A stretch of DNA of 64,000 nucleotides from Herpetosiphon geysericola (GTDB taxonomy: Bacteria; Chloroflexota; Chloroflexia; Chloroflexales; Herpetosiphonaceae): assembly GCF_001306135.1 (NCBI RefSeq), contig NZ_LGKP01000022.1, forward strand, positions 482,935 to 546,934, in the 5' to 3' direction. The position numbers and the translations under genes are program-made. Shown here piece after piece: positions 1 to 8,362 of the stretch; the stretch's first letter is position 1; every line of letters begins with the position of its first letter. The notes under the pieces are model-generated. The model had not been told where the DNA came from and did no database searches. It saw only the letters and a list, made by a program, of their open reading frames with translations.

Positions 1-16
1 TGCTCCTAAAAATGAA

Positions 17-45
17 CGAACCACGTCAACCAAGAACGTGGTTCG
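17..45 (-). terminator. Hairpin terminator downstream of the four-helix membrane protein
   Basis: A perfect 10-bp inverted repeat (CGAACCACGT at 17-26, ACGTGGTTCG at 36-45) has a 9-nt loop. Read on the minus strand it is followed by TTCATTTTTAGGAGCA, so a U-rich tail runs straight into an AGGAGCA ribosome-binding site near position 1. The next minus-strand gene therefore probably starts just outside the window. A very similar module lies at 1033-1076. Confidence 0.7.
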
Positions 46-69
46 CTGTCAACTTCAAATTGGTCGGTG

Positions 70-822
70 TCAACCAAGACTGGTTGACACTGTTTCGCGG
101 TAGCGCTTGACGTGTCGCCCGATGTGTTGACGACTTGGCTCACCACCGAGCAGGTCACTGATCTGTTGGTAGCTCATGCCTTGAGCATTCATGGTTGACC
201 ATTCGGCAGCGCGCTTATCAAAGGTGGTTGACGGCTCAAGCGTCTGTGATTGATCGGGGTCGTGCTCAATCAACAAGGGCGTGTCAACCGATTCGTGGTC
301 TGGTTGACTGTCAACGTTGACAGGTTGCGGCGTGATTTGCAGGCCAATCTTGTCATCTTCGAGTTGTCCACGCTCAGCGGATGCGACAGCGATACAGAGC
401 GGAATGAAGAGCGCGAACGCAATCGCAATGCACCAGCCAATCCACGAGGGAATGGTTGACGGCATGTGGGTGACAAGGTAAATCAAGTTCAGCCCAAACG
501 AGATAACCAGCGCGACACCGAGTAAGAGCGCAACTAATTTGCCGCGCTTGAGTTGTCGCCGCTTGGCGTAATCGTAATAACCAGTAATCACCCATGTCGC
601 ACCGTCAACCAACAATGTCATCAGGCCTGCGACAATCTTGCCAATGACGGAGCCATCGCTGAACAAGGCCAGAGCACCGACCATATGCGCGAAGCTGACA
701 ATGATGGTGCCGAGCGACAACCAGAAAAAGCGTTGTTGTTGTCGATCAATCGCTTCAAGCTCTACCAGCTCGGCAGGCTTGCGTGACATTTGCACGGCGA
801 TCTTATCAATCTGATAACTCAC
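70..822 (-). CDS. Four-helix membrane protein with C-terminal HTH-like region, unknown function
   Basis: I do not recognise this 250-residue protein. The N-terminal two thirds show four hydrophobic segments (about residues 31-52, 60-82, 95-117 and 124-147). A charged, proline-rich linker follows, then residues about 200-240 look like a resolvase/Hin-type helix-turn-helix (WSTMNAQGMSYQQISDLLGG region). It starts at a GTG that overlaps the TGA of the upstream zinc-finger gene (GTGA), with a GAAGGGAG ribosome site, so the two are translationally coupled. A membrane module joined to a putative DNA-binding tail is typical of plasmid, phage or integrative-element proteins, but nothing visible fixes the role. 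Confidence 0.75.
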   Translation of the reverse strand: MSYQIDKIAVQMSRKPAELVELEAIDRQQQRFFWLSLGTIIVSFAHMVGALALFSDGSVIGKIVAGLMTLLVDGATWVITGYYDYAKRRQLKRGKLVALLLGVALVISFGLNLIYLVTHMPSTIPSWIGWCIAIAFALFIPLCIAVASAERGQLEDDKIGLQITPQPVNVDSQPDHESVDTPLLIEHDPDQSQTLEPSTTFDKRAAEWSTMNAQGMSYQQISDLLGGEPSRQHIGRHVKRYRETVSTSLG

Positions 823-1031
823 GCTGCTCCCTTCTGCTTGACCACGGTCAAGCGTGTGGCATGTTGCCAGGCAGCTACGATTGGTAACTCAATCAATGCC
901 ATCGGCTGAGCGGTTGGGTCATGCTGTTCGCCAGTCGCTGGGTGGGTTGCTTTATGGGCCTTATAATCATTAAGTGTGCTGGAGCTATGGGGGCAGACGG
1001 GACAATACCAAATAGCGGTTTTTGTTGTCAT
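819..1031 (-). CDS. Small C2H2 zinc-finger protein
   Basis: This 70-residue protein carries one classical C2H2 finger, C-x2-C-x12-H-x3-H (Cys10, Cys13, His26, His30). The rest is a short tail without a recognisable domain. The AGGAGCA ribosome site at about 1034-1040 fixes the ATG at 1031. It overlaps the downstream membrane-protein gene by 4 bp. Single-finger proteins of this size are common in bacterial mobile elements, but this particular family is not known to me. A nucleic-acid-binding or regulatory role is an inference from the finger alone. Confidence 0.7.
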   Translation of the reverse strand: MTTKTAIWYCPVCPHSSSTLNDYKAHKATHPATGEQHDPTAQPMALIELPIVAAWQHATRLTVVKQKGAA

Positions 1032-1051
1032 CGGTTGCTCCTAAAATGAAA

Positions 1052-1076
1052 AACCACCAGTGCGCTACTGGTGGTT
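1052..1076 (-). terminator. Hairpin terminator before the zinc-finger operon
   Basis: Perfect 9-bp stem AACCACCAG (1052-1060) and CTGGTGGTT (1068-1076) with a 7-nt loop. On the minus strand it is followed by TTTTTCATTTTAGGAGCA and then the ATG at 1031. It probably ends a minus-strand transcript or attenuates the zinc-finger operon. The remaining gap, 1077-1189, shows no gene. Confidence 0.6.
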
Positions 1077-1189
1077 GTGGGTGGTTATATTGCTACGTTT
1101 CTGACCAGTGGGGTTCGATACGCAGTCCATATTTGGGGCATGGTGAAGTTACAGGTTGGTGGTTGGCTGCCCACCCGGCTCACCAACCA

Positions 1190-1222
1190 GGGCTGTTGCT
1201 GAAAAGCAACAGCCCTTTTGTT
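1190..1222 (+). terminator. Strong hairpin between the accessory segment and the DinB-like gene
   Basis: A perfect 11-bp stem GGGCTGTTGCT (1190-1200), GAAA tetraloop, and AGCAACAGCCC (1205-1215), followed by TTTTGTT on the plus strand. The only nearby gene reads leftward and ends at 1232, so the hairpin sits just beyond its stop even though the U-tract favours the plus strand. It may work in both directions. Confidence 0.7.
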
Positions 1223-1231
1223 ATGCCAAAA

Positions 1232-1732
1232 TTAGGCTTTGCCTCGGGCTTGCTGGCCAAGAACCATGTGCAGATGTGCACTATGCTCTTGGACATGGCG
1301 TAGGCTATAGATCATCAGCTCGCCAAATGGTACTTCGCCCCAACTAAATGAGCACAGCCGCTGAGCTTGTTCGATGCTGAGATTCATGATTGTGCTTTGG
1401 GTGGCTTGGCGGCAATGCTCCAAATACCCCAGCAACTCGCTGGGCGTATAGGTGCGCGGCAACGTTTCATTATCGCGCATTTCTACCAAGGCAAAGGGCG
1501 CTGGTGGCATAAAGCCTTCTTCTGTGCCAGTTAAATAGAGATCGATCCAAAAGAGCGTGTGATAGGCCAGATACCAAAAGTTGGAAAATCCGGCAGCAAC
1601 CCACTGATCTGGCTCATCTGGCCAGAGTTGGCTTTCCCACAAGTGCTCAGGGCAAGCACGAATGGCTTGTTCAAGGTTGGTGATTGCAAGATCAAACTGC
1701 CGCCAGAGCATGCTTTGGTCAATAATCCCCAT
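1232..1732 (-). CDS. DinB-superfamily protein
   Basis: About 166 residues, predicted four-helix-bundle protein of the DinB/YfiT superfamily, whose members bind a metal through three histidines and include thiol-dependent S-transferases as well as many uncharacterised proteins. Histidines that fit the pattern appear in the AYHTLFWIDLYL segment and in the C-terminal RHVQEHSAHLHM segment. The ATG at 1732 is chosen over an upstream TTG because it has GAGGA at a good distance. The gene stands alone. Substrate unknown. Confidence 0.8.
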   Translation of the reverse strand: MGIIDQSMLWRQFDLAITNLEQAIRACPEHLWESQLWPDEPDQWVAAGFSNFWYLAYHTLFWIDLYLTGTEEGFMPPAPFALVEMRDNETLPRTYTPSELLGYLEHCRQATQSTIMNLSIEQAQRLCSFSWGEVPFGELMIYSLRHVQEHSAHLHMVLGQQARGKA

Positions 1733-1840
1733 TGCGATCAATCCTCAGCTAAATTGGCTAAAACGCCAGCAACGGCTCGCAAAACGAGAGCCGCTGAGGC
1801 GTGAAACATGAAAACTCGTCAGTCGTGCCGAAGCGAATTT

Positions 1841-2617
1841 CTAATATTGTTCTGGTAACGACTCGCCGGTTTCCAGTAAGGTCTTGAGGTTGCTGAGAAT
1901 CCACGTCCAGCCACCACTGTTGAGACCTTTATAGGTTGCGGTTTCGCCGTCGAAATCTTCGTGTACAACGGTAACTTTAGTAATACCATTGGGCATGGCT
2001 TCAAGCTCCCAAGTTACTTTGGTTGGCGCATCTGCATTCATTGGCGGAAATAAAGAGTGGTAACTATGCACCAAGCGGTTCGGCGCATCGGCCACCAGCA
2101 CTTCGCCTTCAACAATCGCCGAACCATCATACATATTGTAGGTAAAGGGCGAACCAACGCTTAAGTCGGTTTGGAGCGTCGTGCCATAGTAATAGCGGCT
2201 GGTAAACTCGGGCTTGGTAATCGCATCCCACACTTGTTGTTGTGACGCTTTGATAATTGTTTGATAGACTAATTTTGGTTTTGCTTCACTGGTCATGCTG
2301 TTACTTCCTCCTTCAAGTGCCATTTTTAAATCGATTAGTGCCATCGCTCTGCCTGCGGCATATTTGTTCATCCAACGGTCGGAAATAAGCTGGATTGGGA
2401 CTGGATTGAGATAGTGCAAGCGCTCGCGACCCACCTTGCGCGTCACAATCAGTCCAGCTTCTTCAAGTACGCGCAGGTGTTTCATGACCCCAAATCGGCT
2501 CATTGGCATTGCCGACTCCAACTCTTTGAGCGTGCGGCCATCGCGCTCAAACAGTAGGTCGAGCAACTGCCGACGGGTTGGGTCTGCAAGAGCCCGAAAG
2601 ACAAGTTCTTGTTCCAT
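1841..2617 (-). CDS. ArsR-type regulator fused to SRPBCC (AHSA1-like) domain
   Basis: 258 residues in two parts. Residues about 1-95 form an ArsR/SmtB winged helix (ALADPTRRQLLDLL, then the recognition-helix region SRFGVMKHLRVLEEAG). Residues about 110-258 form an SRPBCC/AHSA1 ligand-binding domain (VYQTIIKASQQQVWDAITKP, ending WTWILSNLKTLLETGE). ArsR and AHSA1-like genes are often neighbours; here they are one polypeptide, suggesting direct ligand control of DNA binding. The ATG at 2617 is chosen because a perfect sigma-70 promoter occupies 2624-2653, which leaves essentially no leader and lies inside a longer upstream reading frame. Confidence 0.85.
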   Translation of the reverse strand: MEQELVFRALADPTRRQLLDLLFERDGRTLKELESAMPMSRFGVMKHLRVLEEAGLIVTRKVGRERLHYLNPVPIQLISDRWMNKYAAGRAMALIDLKMALEGGSNSMTSEAKPKLVYQTIIKASQQQVWDAITKPEFTSRYYYGTTLQTDLSVGSPFTYNMYDGSAIVEGEVLVADAPNRLVHSYHSLFPPMNADAPTKVTWELEAMPNGITKVTVVHEDFDGETATYKGLNSGGWTWILSNLKTLLETGESLPEQY

Positions 2618-2623
2618 AGCTGT

Positions 2624-2653
2624 ATTATATGTGACTAAATGGTAACATGTCAA
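2624..2653 (-). promoter_or_regulatory. Consensus sigma-70 promoter of the ArsR-SRPBCC gene (leaderless)
   Basis: On the minus strand: TTGACA (2653-2648), an 18-nt spacer, TATAAT (2629-2624). Transcription should start about 6-8 nt downstream, at 2616-2618, which coincides with the ATG at 2617. The transcript is therefore predicted to be leaderless. Confidence 0.8.
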
Positions 2654-2873
2654 GCGTTTTTTAGGTCAAATTGGAACTCTTGTGCGAAATTGCCTAGGCT
2701 AAACGTGCAAACCTTCACATACCTTGCCTCCTGTAAAAATCTAGAAGCTTGCTGCACATGGAACAAGTAGGATTCAGCGTGCTAGCAGCATTCACCATCC
2801 CAAGACGCGCTGCCAATTGCCTAATAACGTATGATGTTTCTAATCGTTGAATTGCTCGTTGATGGAGTCCAAA

Positions 2874-3431
2874 ATGGCAAAATTGTACCCTGACATAACT
2901 GCTGAATTGCAAGCATTTATTGCTCAGCAACCCTTGTTTTTTGTGGCCAGCGCGCCACTTGCAGCCGATGGTCATGTCAATCTCTCGCCCAAAGGCCTCG
3001 ATTGCCTGCGCGTTCGTTCGCCGCAGCAGGTGGCTTATCTGGATTTGACTGGCAGTGGTAATGAAACATCAGCGCATGTGTTGGAAAATGGCCGGATTAC
3101 CCTGATGTTTTGTGCTTTTACTGGTGCGCCGCGAATTCTGCGTTTATATGGCCGAGGGCGGGTCATTGTGCCCACAATGGAGGCGTGGGCAGCAGAAAGT
3201 ATGCAGTTTCCAGTCTACCCAGGCATGCGCCAAATCGTCGTCGTTGAGGTCGAGCGGGTGCAAACATCGTGTGGTTTTGGCGTGCCCCTGATGGATTTGG
3301 TTGGGCAGCGCGATACGGCCTTGCGCTGGGCCGAAGCCAAAGGCGAACAAGGCCTAGTCGATTATCGCGCTGAGAAAAATATGGTGAGTATTGATAGCTT
3401 GCCAACCCATTTGGCATCTGAGGCTGATTAA
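2874..3431 (+). CDS. Pyridoxamine 5'-phosphate oxidase-fold protein
   Basis: 185 residues of the PNPOx-like split-barrel flavin-binding family (KLYPDITAELQAFIAQQPLFFVASA, then HVNLSPKGLD, YLDLTGSGNETSAHVLENGRITLMFCAFTG and RLYGRGRV). Related proteins bind FMN, F420 or haem and mostly have unknown substrates. The ATG at 2874 has GGAG 9 nt upstream; an in-frame ATG at 2847 has no such site. It converges on cmr6 across a shared hairpin. Confidence 0.85.
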   Translation: MAKLYPDITAELQAFIAQQPLFFVASAPLAADGHVNLSPKGLDCLRVRSPQQVAYLDLTGSGNETSAHVLENGRITLMFCAFTGAPRILRLYGRGRVIVPTMEAWAAESMQFPVYPGMRQIVVVEVERVQTSCGFGVPLMDLVGQRDTALRWAEAKGEQGLVDYRAEKNMVSIDSLPTHLASEAD

Positions 3432-3435
3432 TTAA

Positions 3436-3480
3436 GAACCAATGGAGCCACATGAAGTTATTATGTGGCTCTATTGGTTC
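3436..3480. terminator. Bidirectional terminator between the PNPOx gene and cmr6
   Basis: An 18-position inverted repeat, 3436-3453 against 3463-3480, with only one G-T position and a 9-nt loop. It sits between the convergent stops at 3431 and 3485 and is nearly symmetrical, as expected of a shared terminator. Confidence 0.75.
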
Positions 3481-3484
3481 ACAT

Positions 3485-4483
3485 TTAGGAATGTTGATCA
3501 ATAAATGTGATTAATTCGCTAAACCATGACTTGGCTTGAAAATCTTTTTCACGCATGACAACCCGTGCCATTTTAATGATGGTTTCGGCAGCCTCACGTT
3601 TTTGCTTAATACCTTCGAGTTCTCTCCACTGTTGGATATAGCGGCCAATTTGACTAGCAAATTGATTGGGCCTCAACCGATTGAAATCAGCCAAAAATTG
3701 CTCTAAGGCATCTTGGTTGGTGTCGCGTGGTGGTGGCTCTAACTTCAAACGGCCATAACCACTAGACGTTTTGGCGCCGATACCATATTCCTGCAAGGCT
3801 TTTTCCAGAATTGCAAACGCTGCTGTGACCCACGCTTCTTCGCCACCGATGGCAAATAAATAGCTGCCCGTTGCACTCAAAAATGCGACCGGATTGGGCG
3901 AGTCGAAGTCGGTTGGTGCTTGCAACGAACCACCCTGTTGATAATTCATATGATGTGGGGTCATCACATCAATTGCCAAGGGCTGACTGCTATTGGGAAT
4001 ATACAAGGCATCAAAGAACGTCAAATAGCCTGCGCTGCTCGGATGCCCGAACATCGTTTGGTAGGCATTCAACGGGTTTTCTGGCTGGGTTTCTGAGCCT
4101 TTGGCCCAATCGTCGCCAAGCTGCTGGCGCGCATAGGCCGCGACGAGGCCCTTGATCGCGCTGCCTGGAATATAGGGCACGCCATAGGTGTGGTGCAAAC
4201 AGATTGAGGTTTCGATTGGGCTGGCATTCCCCAAGCCCACAATCATGCGCCCTTGGACTATGGCTTCGCGACAAATAATATCAGGCTGGTTAAGACTAGC
4301 TTTCCAACGATCAAAAAAATAATTGTAGAGGGCTGGAACTTTCAACCCAGCTACTTGCTCAACCAGACTGGCTTTGGCTTTGGTTTCATCATCAGCGCCA
4401 GCTTCGGTTAAAAACCGATCCAGCCATAAACCTGCATGCGTTGTGGGGGCTGGCTTGATTTGGGCTAATGCTGTTCTACGCAT
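3485..4483 (-). CDS. cmr6: Type III-B CRISPR RAMP protein Cmr6
   Basis: 332-residue RAMP-fold protein (Cas7-like), last gene of the Cmr operon. Family features are the segment GVPYIPGSAIKGLVAAYA (about 101-118), the GYLTFFDALYIP segment, and a C-terminal glycine-rich loop GAKTSSGYGRLKLE. In characterised Cmr complexes Cmr6 sits at the 3' end of the crRNA near Cmr1. The ATG at 4483 is preferred over the adjoining GTG at 4486 because TGAGG lies 7 nt upstream. It begins 9 bp after the cmr5 stop. Confidence 0.9.
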   Translation of the reverse strand: MRRTALAQIKPAPTTHAGLWLDRFLTEAGADDETKAKASLVEQVAGLKVPALYNYFFDRWKASLNQPDIICREAIVQGRMIVGLGNASPIETSICLHHTYGVPYIPGSAIKGLVAAYARQQLGDDWAKGSETQPENPLNAYQTMFGHPSSAGYLTFFDALYIPNSSQPLAIDVMTPHHMNYQQGGSLQAPTDFDSPNPVAFLSATGSYLFAIGGEEAWVTAAFAILEKALQEYGIGAKTSSGYGRLKLEPPPRDTNQDALEQFLADFNRLRPNQFASQIGRYIQQWRELEGIKQKREAAETIIKMARVVMREKDFQAKSWFSELITFIDQHS

Positions 4484-4492
4484 CACAATACC

Positions 4493-4885
4493 TCACTCAT
4501 CAGTTTGATTGGTTACATCGCTGGCATCAAGATCAAGGATCGATTGGGCAAAGCGCTTGAACCACACTAGCACTGCTAGGGTTTTGCGCGTCAGTTGCAT
4601 ATATTCAGTAATTGAGGCTTCTCGACTAGCCCTAAGTAAATCCTGCTCGCCAAGCACTGCCGCGAGATCGCGCAGAAAATCTTTTTGGCCCTGTTTTTTG
4701 CGGGTGCTGGCAAAATGGAGTGCTTGCACCAGCCCGGCACTCCGAATCATTATTGGTAAGGTGAATGCCATTCCACCATAATTGTCTTTTTTAGTTTTGT
4801 CTTCATTTTTTGAATAGGCCTCAACCTTCGTATGCACCGCAATCGCGTAGCGCTGTTCAAGCGTTTGGCGTTCTAACAAGCTCAT
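4493..4885 (-). CDS. cmr5: Type III-B CRISPR small subunit Cmr5 (Cas11)
   Basis: 130 residues, mainly helical, of the Cmr5/Cas11 small-subunit family, which lines the inner filament of the Cmr complex. Typical points are the basic linker before GGMAFTLPIMIRSAGLVQALHF and the C-terminal YMQLTRKTLAVLVWFKRFAQSIL helix. The ATG at 4885 has AAGGAG upstream and lies 2 bp beyond the cmr4 stop. A longer in-frame start would overlap cmr4. Confidence 0.9.
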   Translation of the reverse strand: MSLLERQTLEQRYAIAVHTKVEAYSKNEDKTKKDNYGGMAFTLPIMIRSAGLVQALHFASTRKKQGQKDFLRDLAAVLGEQDLLRASREASITEYMQLTRKTLAVLVWFKRFAQSILDLDASDVTNQTDE

Positions 4886-4887
4886 GT

Positions 4888-5862
4888 TTACGCTCCTTCT
4901 GCCAAGGCTAAGCGGCATAGTCCGCGCCCAACAGTGGCATTACCGCCAAATTGAATCAGGTTTTGATTTGCCACTTCCTTGATTGCTTCATAAACAGGAT
5001 CTGGCTTTTTTTCAGCCTTTTGGGCATTTGTCTTGGTCTCTTTTTGATCATTAATCGCTACAATTCCGGCCAGGATGCTTTCGGCTGGCAAGGCTTCTTC
5101 ATACCATAAGCCACCTTTTTCCACAACCTTGGTATCATCGTTGAGTCGAATGCGGGCGGTAATTTCGGTGGCGGTTGTCACCAAGAAATTAAAAATCTCA
5201 TCATGCACAATACATAAGCGTTCGTGCAAAATTGTTTTCCATGTTTCGTCTTGGGCAAAAATTTGTTCACCGAGCCATGCTGCCCATTCATCTGCTAGCT
5301 TGGTTTCGGCTGGAATATCCAAATCTTCTAGGTAAACAGTAGCTTGTCCACTCAAAACGCTTTGTTGGGTGATTAATGCAAGTGCCTGATCTTGGCTGGA
5401 ATCGTTCGCCTGCTTGCGGATTGTATCGGTGGCTGCAATTGTTGGAAAGTTATCTGAATTTGTAAAGCAGGTTTTGGCTTCGCGAGCAAATCGATTAAGC
5501 ACATAGGGTGAGGTTACCCATGCAAATGTGCCATATAAGCTGCGAATTGGCAGTAACAACAGGCGTTGATCAGCAAAAATCGCATCCCCTGCCTGGTCTT
5601 GAGTACCAAATAGGCGATTCTGCTGATCTTCCAATGGTTTGCGTTGAGTTTTATCTGCTTCGGTAAGTTCTTTTTTATTCCAATTGGGTATGCGCAGACC
5701 ATTTGAAATATCGCGAATTACCCCTTTGACCGATGAACCAGGAATATAGGGCAAATTGGTGGCTTTTTCGCGAGCAATCGGCATATCAATGACATCAATG
5801 CTTTGGCCAGTGCCCGCATGAATTGGCGAAAGTGCATGCACAAATAGCAAATGAGTTTGCAT
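4888..5862 (-). CDS. cmr4: Type III-B CRISPR backbone RNase Cmr4 (Cas7)
   Basis: 324-residue RAMP protein forming the Cmr filament backbone, the subunit that cuts target RNA at 6-nt intervals in studied systems. Asp26 in the IDVIDMPIAREKATN segment matches the position of the catalytic aspartate of characterised Cmr4, so target-RNA cleavage is expected. YIPGSSVKGVIRDI and the C-terminal GGNATVGRGLCRL loop are RAMP signatures. A charged, lysine-rich insertion lies near residues 275-295. Two base pairs separate it from cmr1, and GAGGAA provides its ribosome site. Confidence 0.93.
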   Translation of the reverse strand: MQTHLLFVHALSPIHAGTGQSIDVIDMPIAREKATNLPYIPGSSVKGVIRDISNGLRIPNWNKKELTEADKTQRKPLEDQQNRLFGTQDQAGDAIFADQRLLLLPIRSLYGTFAWVTSPYVLNRFAREAKTCFTNSDNFPTIAATDTIRKQANDSSQDQALALITQQSVLSGQATVYLEDLDIPAETKLADEWAAWLGEQIFAQDETWKTILHERLCIVHDEIFNFLVTTATEITARIRLNDDTKVVEKGGLWYEEALPAESILAGIVAINDQKETKTNAQKAEKKPDPVYEAIKEVANQNLIQFGGNATVGRGLCRLALAEGA

Positions 5863-5864
5863 TC

Positions 5865-7154
5865 TTATTCCTCAATAGTTGCCAGAAAGCTGGTAATGAC
5901 ACTCTGGTTTGTCAGCAAAGGACGACGATTTTTATCAACAATGGTGTTAATTTGCTCAGGTGGTAGGTGAATCGCTACTGGAGCTGTATTGATGCGGCGA
6001 TTTTTGATAATTGCCTGCCGACCATTAAGTGAGCTGCCTTCAAGCACTGCGATTAATCCAAAAAGCTGGCCATTTGAGGCAACTGGTTTCAGTAGCATCG
6101 GACTAGCAAAGCGATCGCCTTTCTGTTGGCTTGCTATTGGGTCGGCTTGTAACCGTAATTCTGAATCAACAGGGTCATCGCTATCTTTGAAATGAAAAAT
6201 AATCGGCAAGCCAAATTCACCCCGTGGGAAGGCGTCAAGCTCGCTGATTGGGCGTTCATGCAGCCGTGAACGTTGACGCGTTAGCCTTCGCAGGGCATCT
6301 GGCTCGGGCCAACGGCTGCGGCCTGGACGATTTGGTTGGTTGCCCTCGTTACGCTGTTGGCGAAATTTTTTATAACGATCAAGCAAATTGGCCCAAATAG
6401 TTAGCGGATTTTGACTGATGTTCAATAGGCGCAATTGCATATTTGGGGCGAGATGCGGCACATCGTTGGGCCAATGGATGCGGTCGTCGATAATCTTTTC
6501 AATGTGGTTTGCTAGCTGTGCTCTAGTGTTAAATGCCAAATTCTCAGCTGCTTTATCAAGTGCTTGCAGCACCCCAAAGCCACGCCGCGTGCGTGCGCCG
6601 ATGCCGCCAAAGGTTTGCCACGCCCACAGCACTTTTTCTATCTGATCGCGCTGTTCTGCATGCTTCAAGCGTAGCGTTAGTCGAAATTCGATACCCTCGC
6701 GCACGCTGGCATTTGGTTTATCTTGCAAGGGAAAGGCGGCATAACCATAGGGCGAGTTCATGGCGGAAATTCGCACTTCTTGGCCGCGATTGGTTGTTGC
6801 GCGAAATGGGCTGCCGATATTGGTTACTTCTACCTCAACCTGAATGGCTGAAGCTCCGCTTGATTGACTATCGGCGGCTTGGCCAAAAATTGCCGCTTCG
6901 CGCTTAAACATATCAGCTAATAAGGCCTCGTTTGATTGAGGCTGATTGCTACCGCCAAAACAGGCGCGCCACCAAAAACGTAATTGGCCGCGAATGCTGC
7001 TGGGGCGAATGAGAAAACTCGGATCGTTCTCGCCAGCTTTAACCCCGCCACCCATCAAGGGCGTAATTAAACGATAGTGGCGCTCAATCGTGATCAAGGT
7101 TGAGTTGCCAATTTGAGGTGGGGTTTGCTTATCAGGGGGTATCCGCTTAAACAT
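5865..7154 (-). CDS. cmr1: Type III-B CRISPR RAMP protein Cmr1
   Basis: 429-residue RAMP protein. The N-terminal RPSSIRGQLRFWWR (about 50-63) and the glycine-rich GGIGARTRRGFG loop (about 190) are Cmr1 hallmarks. Cmr1 caps the crRNA 3' end and helps bind target in known Cmr complexes. The ATG at 7154 overlaps the cmr3 stop by 1 nt (TGATG), and AGGAG lies just upstream, so translation is coupled. An in-frame upstream ATG at 7187 lies within cmr3 and has no comparable ribosome site. Confidence 0.92.
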   Translation of the reverse strand: MFKRIPPDKQTPPQIGNSTLITIERHYRLITPLMGGGVKAGENDPSFLIRPSSIRGQLRFWWRACFGGSNQPQSNEALLADMFKREAAIFGQAADSQSSGASAIQVEVEVTNIGSPFRATTNRGQEVRISAMNSPYGYAAFPLQDKPNASVREGIEFRLTLRLKHAEQRDQIEKVLWAWQTFGGIGARTRRGFGVLQALDKAAENLAFNTRAQLANHIEKIIDDRIHWPNDVPHLAPNMQLRLLNISQNPLTIWANLLDRYKKFRQQRNEGNQPNRPGRSRWPEPDALRRLTRQRSRLHERPISELDAFPRGEFGLPIIFHFKDSDDPVDSELRLQADPIASQQKGDRFASPMLLKPVASNGQLFGLIAVLEGSSLNGRQAIIKNRRINTAPVAIHLPPEQINTIVDKNRRPLLTNQSVITSFLATIEE

Positions 7155-8362
7155 CACGCTAGCTCCTGTAAATAGCCATCGTTCCACGTCCCCAACACCG
7201 CCAAGCCAAAGCCATCGTTGTTAGCTTGGTCGTCGCTACTACTATTGCTAAACCAGAATTGGTTGGCCCATTGTTCAATCGCGTCCTCGCTACCAGCAAG
7301 TTCAACAAACAGCACAGTTCCAGCAGGCGCGAGGCGGCGGGTTGGTTTTGGTTTCTTTTCTCTCAAATCCCAGCCTGAAACATATTCTGGCCGAGGGTTG
7401 ACGATAGCTTTAACCGCAACCTCGATTGGCAAGCCAAAGGTATCTAAGCTACAGGGATAAAACCCTTGATGCCAAATTGCTGGAGTTAACAGTACAATCC
7501 GACAGCGTTTAGCTTGCTTAATCGCATCTAAAATAGCTGGATGGATGCTTGTAAAATAGGGCGAGATTGGGGTTGTTGGCTGCTGCCAATTCACCAAGCG
7601 CCGTTCAGCCCCAAGGCTGGCAGGTGCAGCATCAATTGGCGTTTCGCTCCACATCCCTAAACTATAGCTAGCATTGAGCGTATGAAAATTTAAGCCTTGG
7701 GTTTGGAATAAGCGCCCATCCTCAGCAATTTGAGTACTTGCTGTAATCCCCACATGCGTTCGCGTATCGCGCTCTAAATCAAGCATCTGCCCATCGGCTA
7801 CCTGTTGTTCAAGATTGAAGCGATGGATATGGGGATTGATTAACCACGGTAAAAACAATCCATCCCAATTCCAAAAGCGTGGCAGGTTTGCGGGCGCTTT
7901 GCCTTTGGTGAATTGTTGACTGCCCACTAAGGCAAAACTTGGCTGATCAGGGTGCTTTCCAGCTGCAAGATCAGTTTGTTCGGCAGGGAATTTTTTTGGG
8001 TCGAGTGGCTGCAAGCGATAGCAGGTAACATCGGCCCCATCTTGGCGAATCACGGCATCGGCAGGCAGCGCAACAAATGGAATCAACAGATCAGCAGATT
8101 CTTTGAGCAAAATCGGGCCATAGACCTGCATTGCCATGAGATTGGCATATTGGGATTTGTTGAATGAATCGGGATCGGTTTCCTTGGCCGCAAAATTATA
8201 GCCTGCTTTAACCCCAGCCCGAGCACGAAAGCCACCAGCAGTCACTGACGGTGGTGGGAAATTGAGACTTTTCGCCCGCGAGCCTGGTTGGTTTTCAAAT
8301 GGCCGGCCATCGGCAACAACTAAAGAGTTAATTGGCTGAATCAGCCAGAGATCTCGTGGCAT
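7154..8362 (-). CDS. cmr3: Type III-B CRISPR RAMP protein Cmr3 (Cas5)
   Basis: 402 residues of the Cmr3/Cas5 family, which binds the 5' tag of the crRNA beside Cas10. The family start is clear: IQPINSLVVADGRPFENQPGS (GRPF at 19-22) followed by FPPPSVTAGGFRA. The ATG overlaps the cas10 stop (TAATG). The sequence is full length, with no frameshift. Confidence 0.92.
   Translation of the reverse strand: MPRDLWLIQPINSLVVADGRPFENQPGSRAKSLNFPPPSVTAGGFRARAGVKAGYNFAAKETDPDSFNKSQYANLMAMQVYGPILLKESADLLIPFVALPADAVIRQDGADVTCYRLQPLDPKKFPAEQTDLAAGKHPDQPSFALVGSQQFTKGKAPANLPRFWNWDGLFLPWLINPHIHRFNLEQQVADGQMLDLERDTRTHVGITASTQIAEDGRLFQTQGLNFHTLNASYSLGMWSETPIDAAPASLGAERRLVNWQQPTTPISPYFTSIHPAILDAIKQAKRCRIVLLTPAIWHQGFYPCSLDTFGLPIEVAVKAIVNPRPEYVSGWDLREKKPKPTRRLAPAGTVLFVELAGSEDAIEQWANQFWFSNSSSDDQANNDGFGLAVLGTWNDGYLQELA

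Noticed and set aside
1077..1189. T-arm-like GGGGTTCGAT string suggesting a tRNA fragment or attachment site
   Set aside because: No matching stem partner or acceptor end was found.
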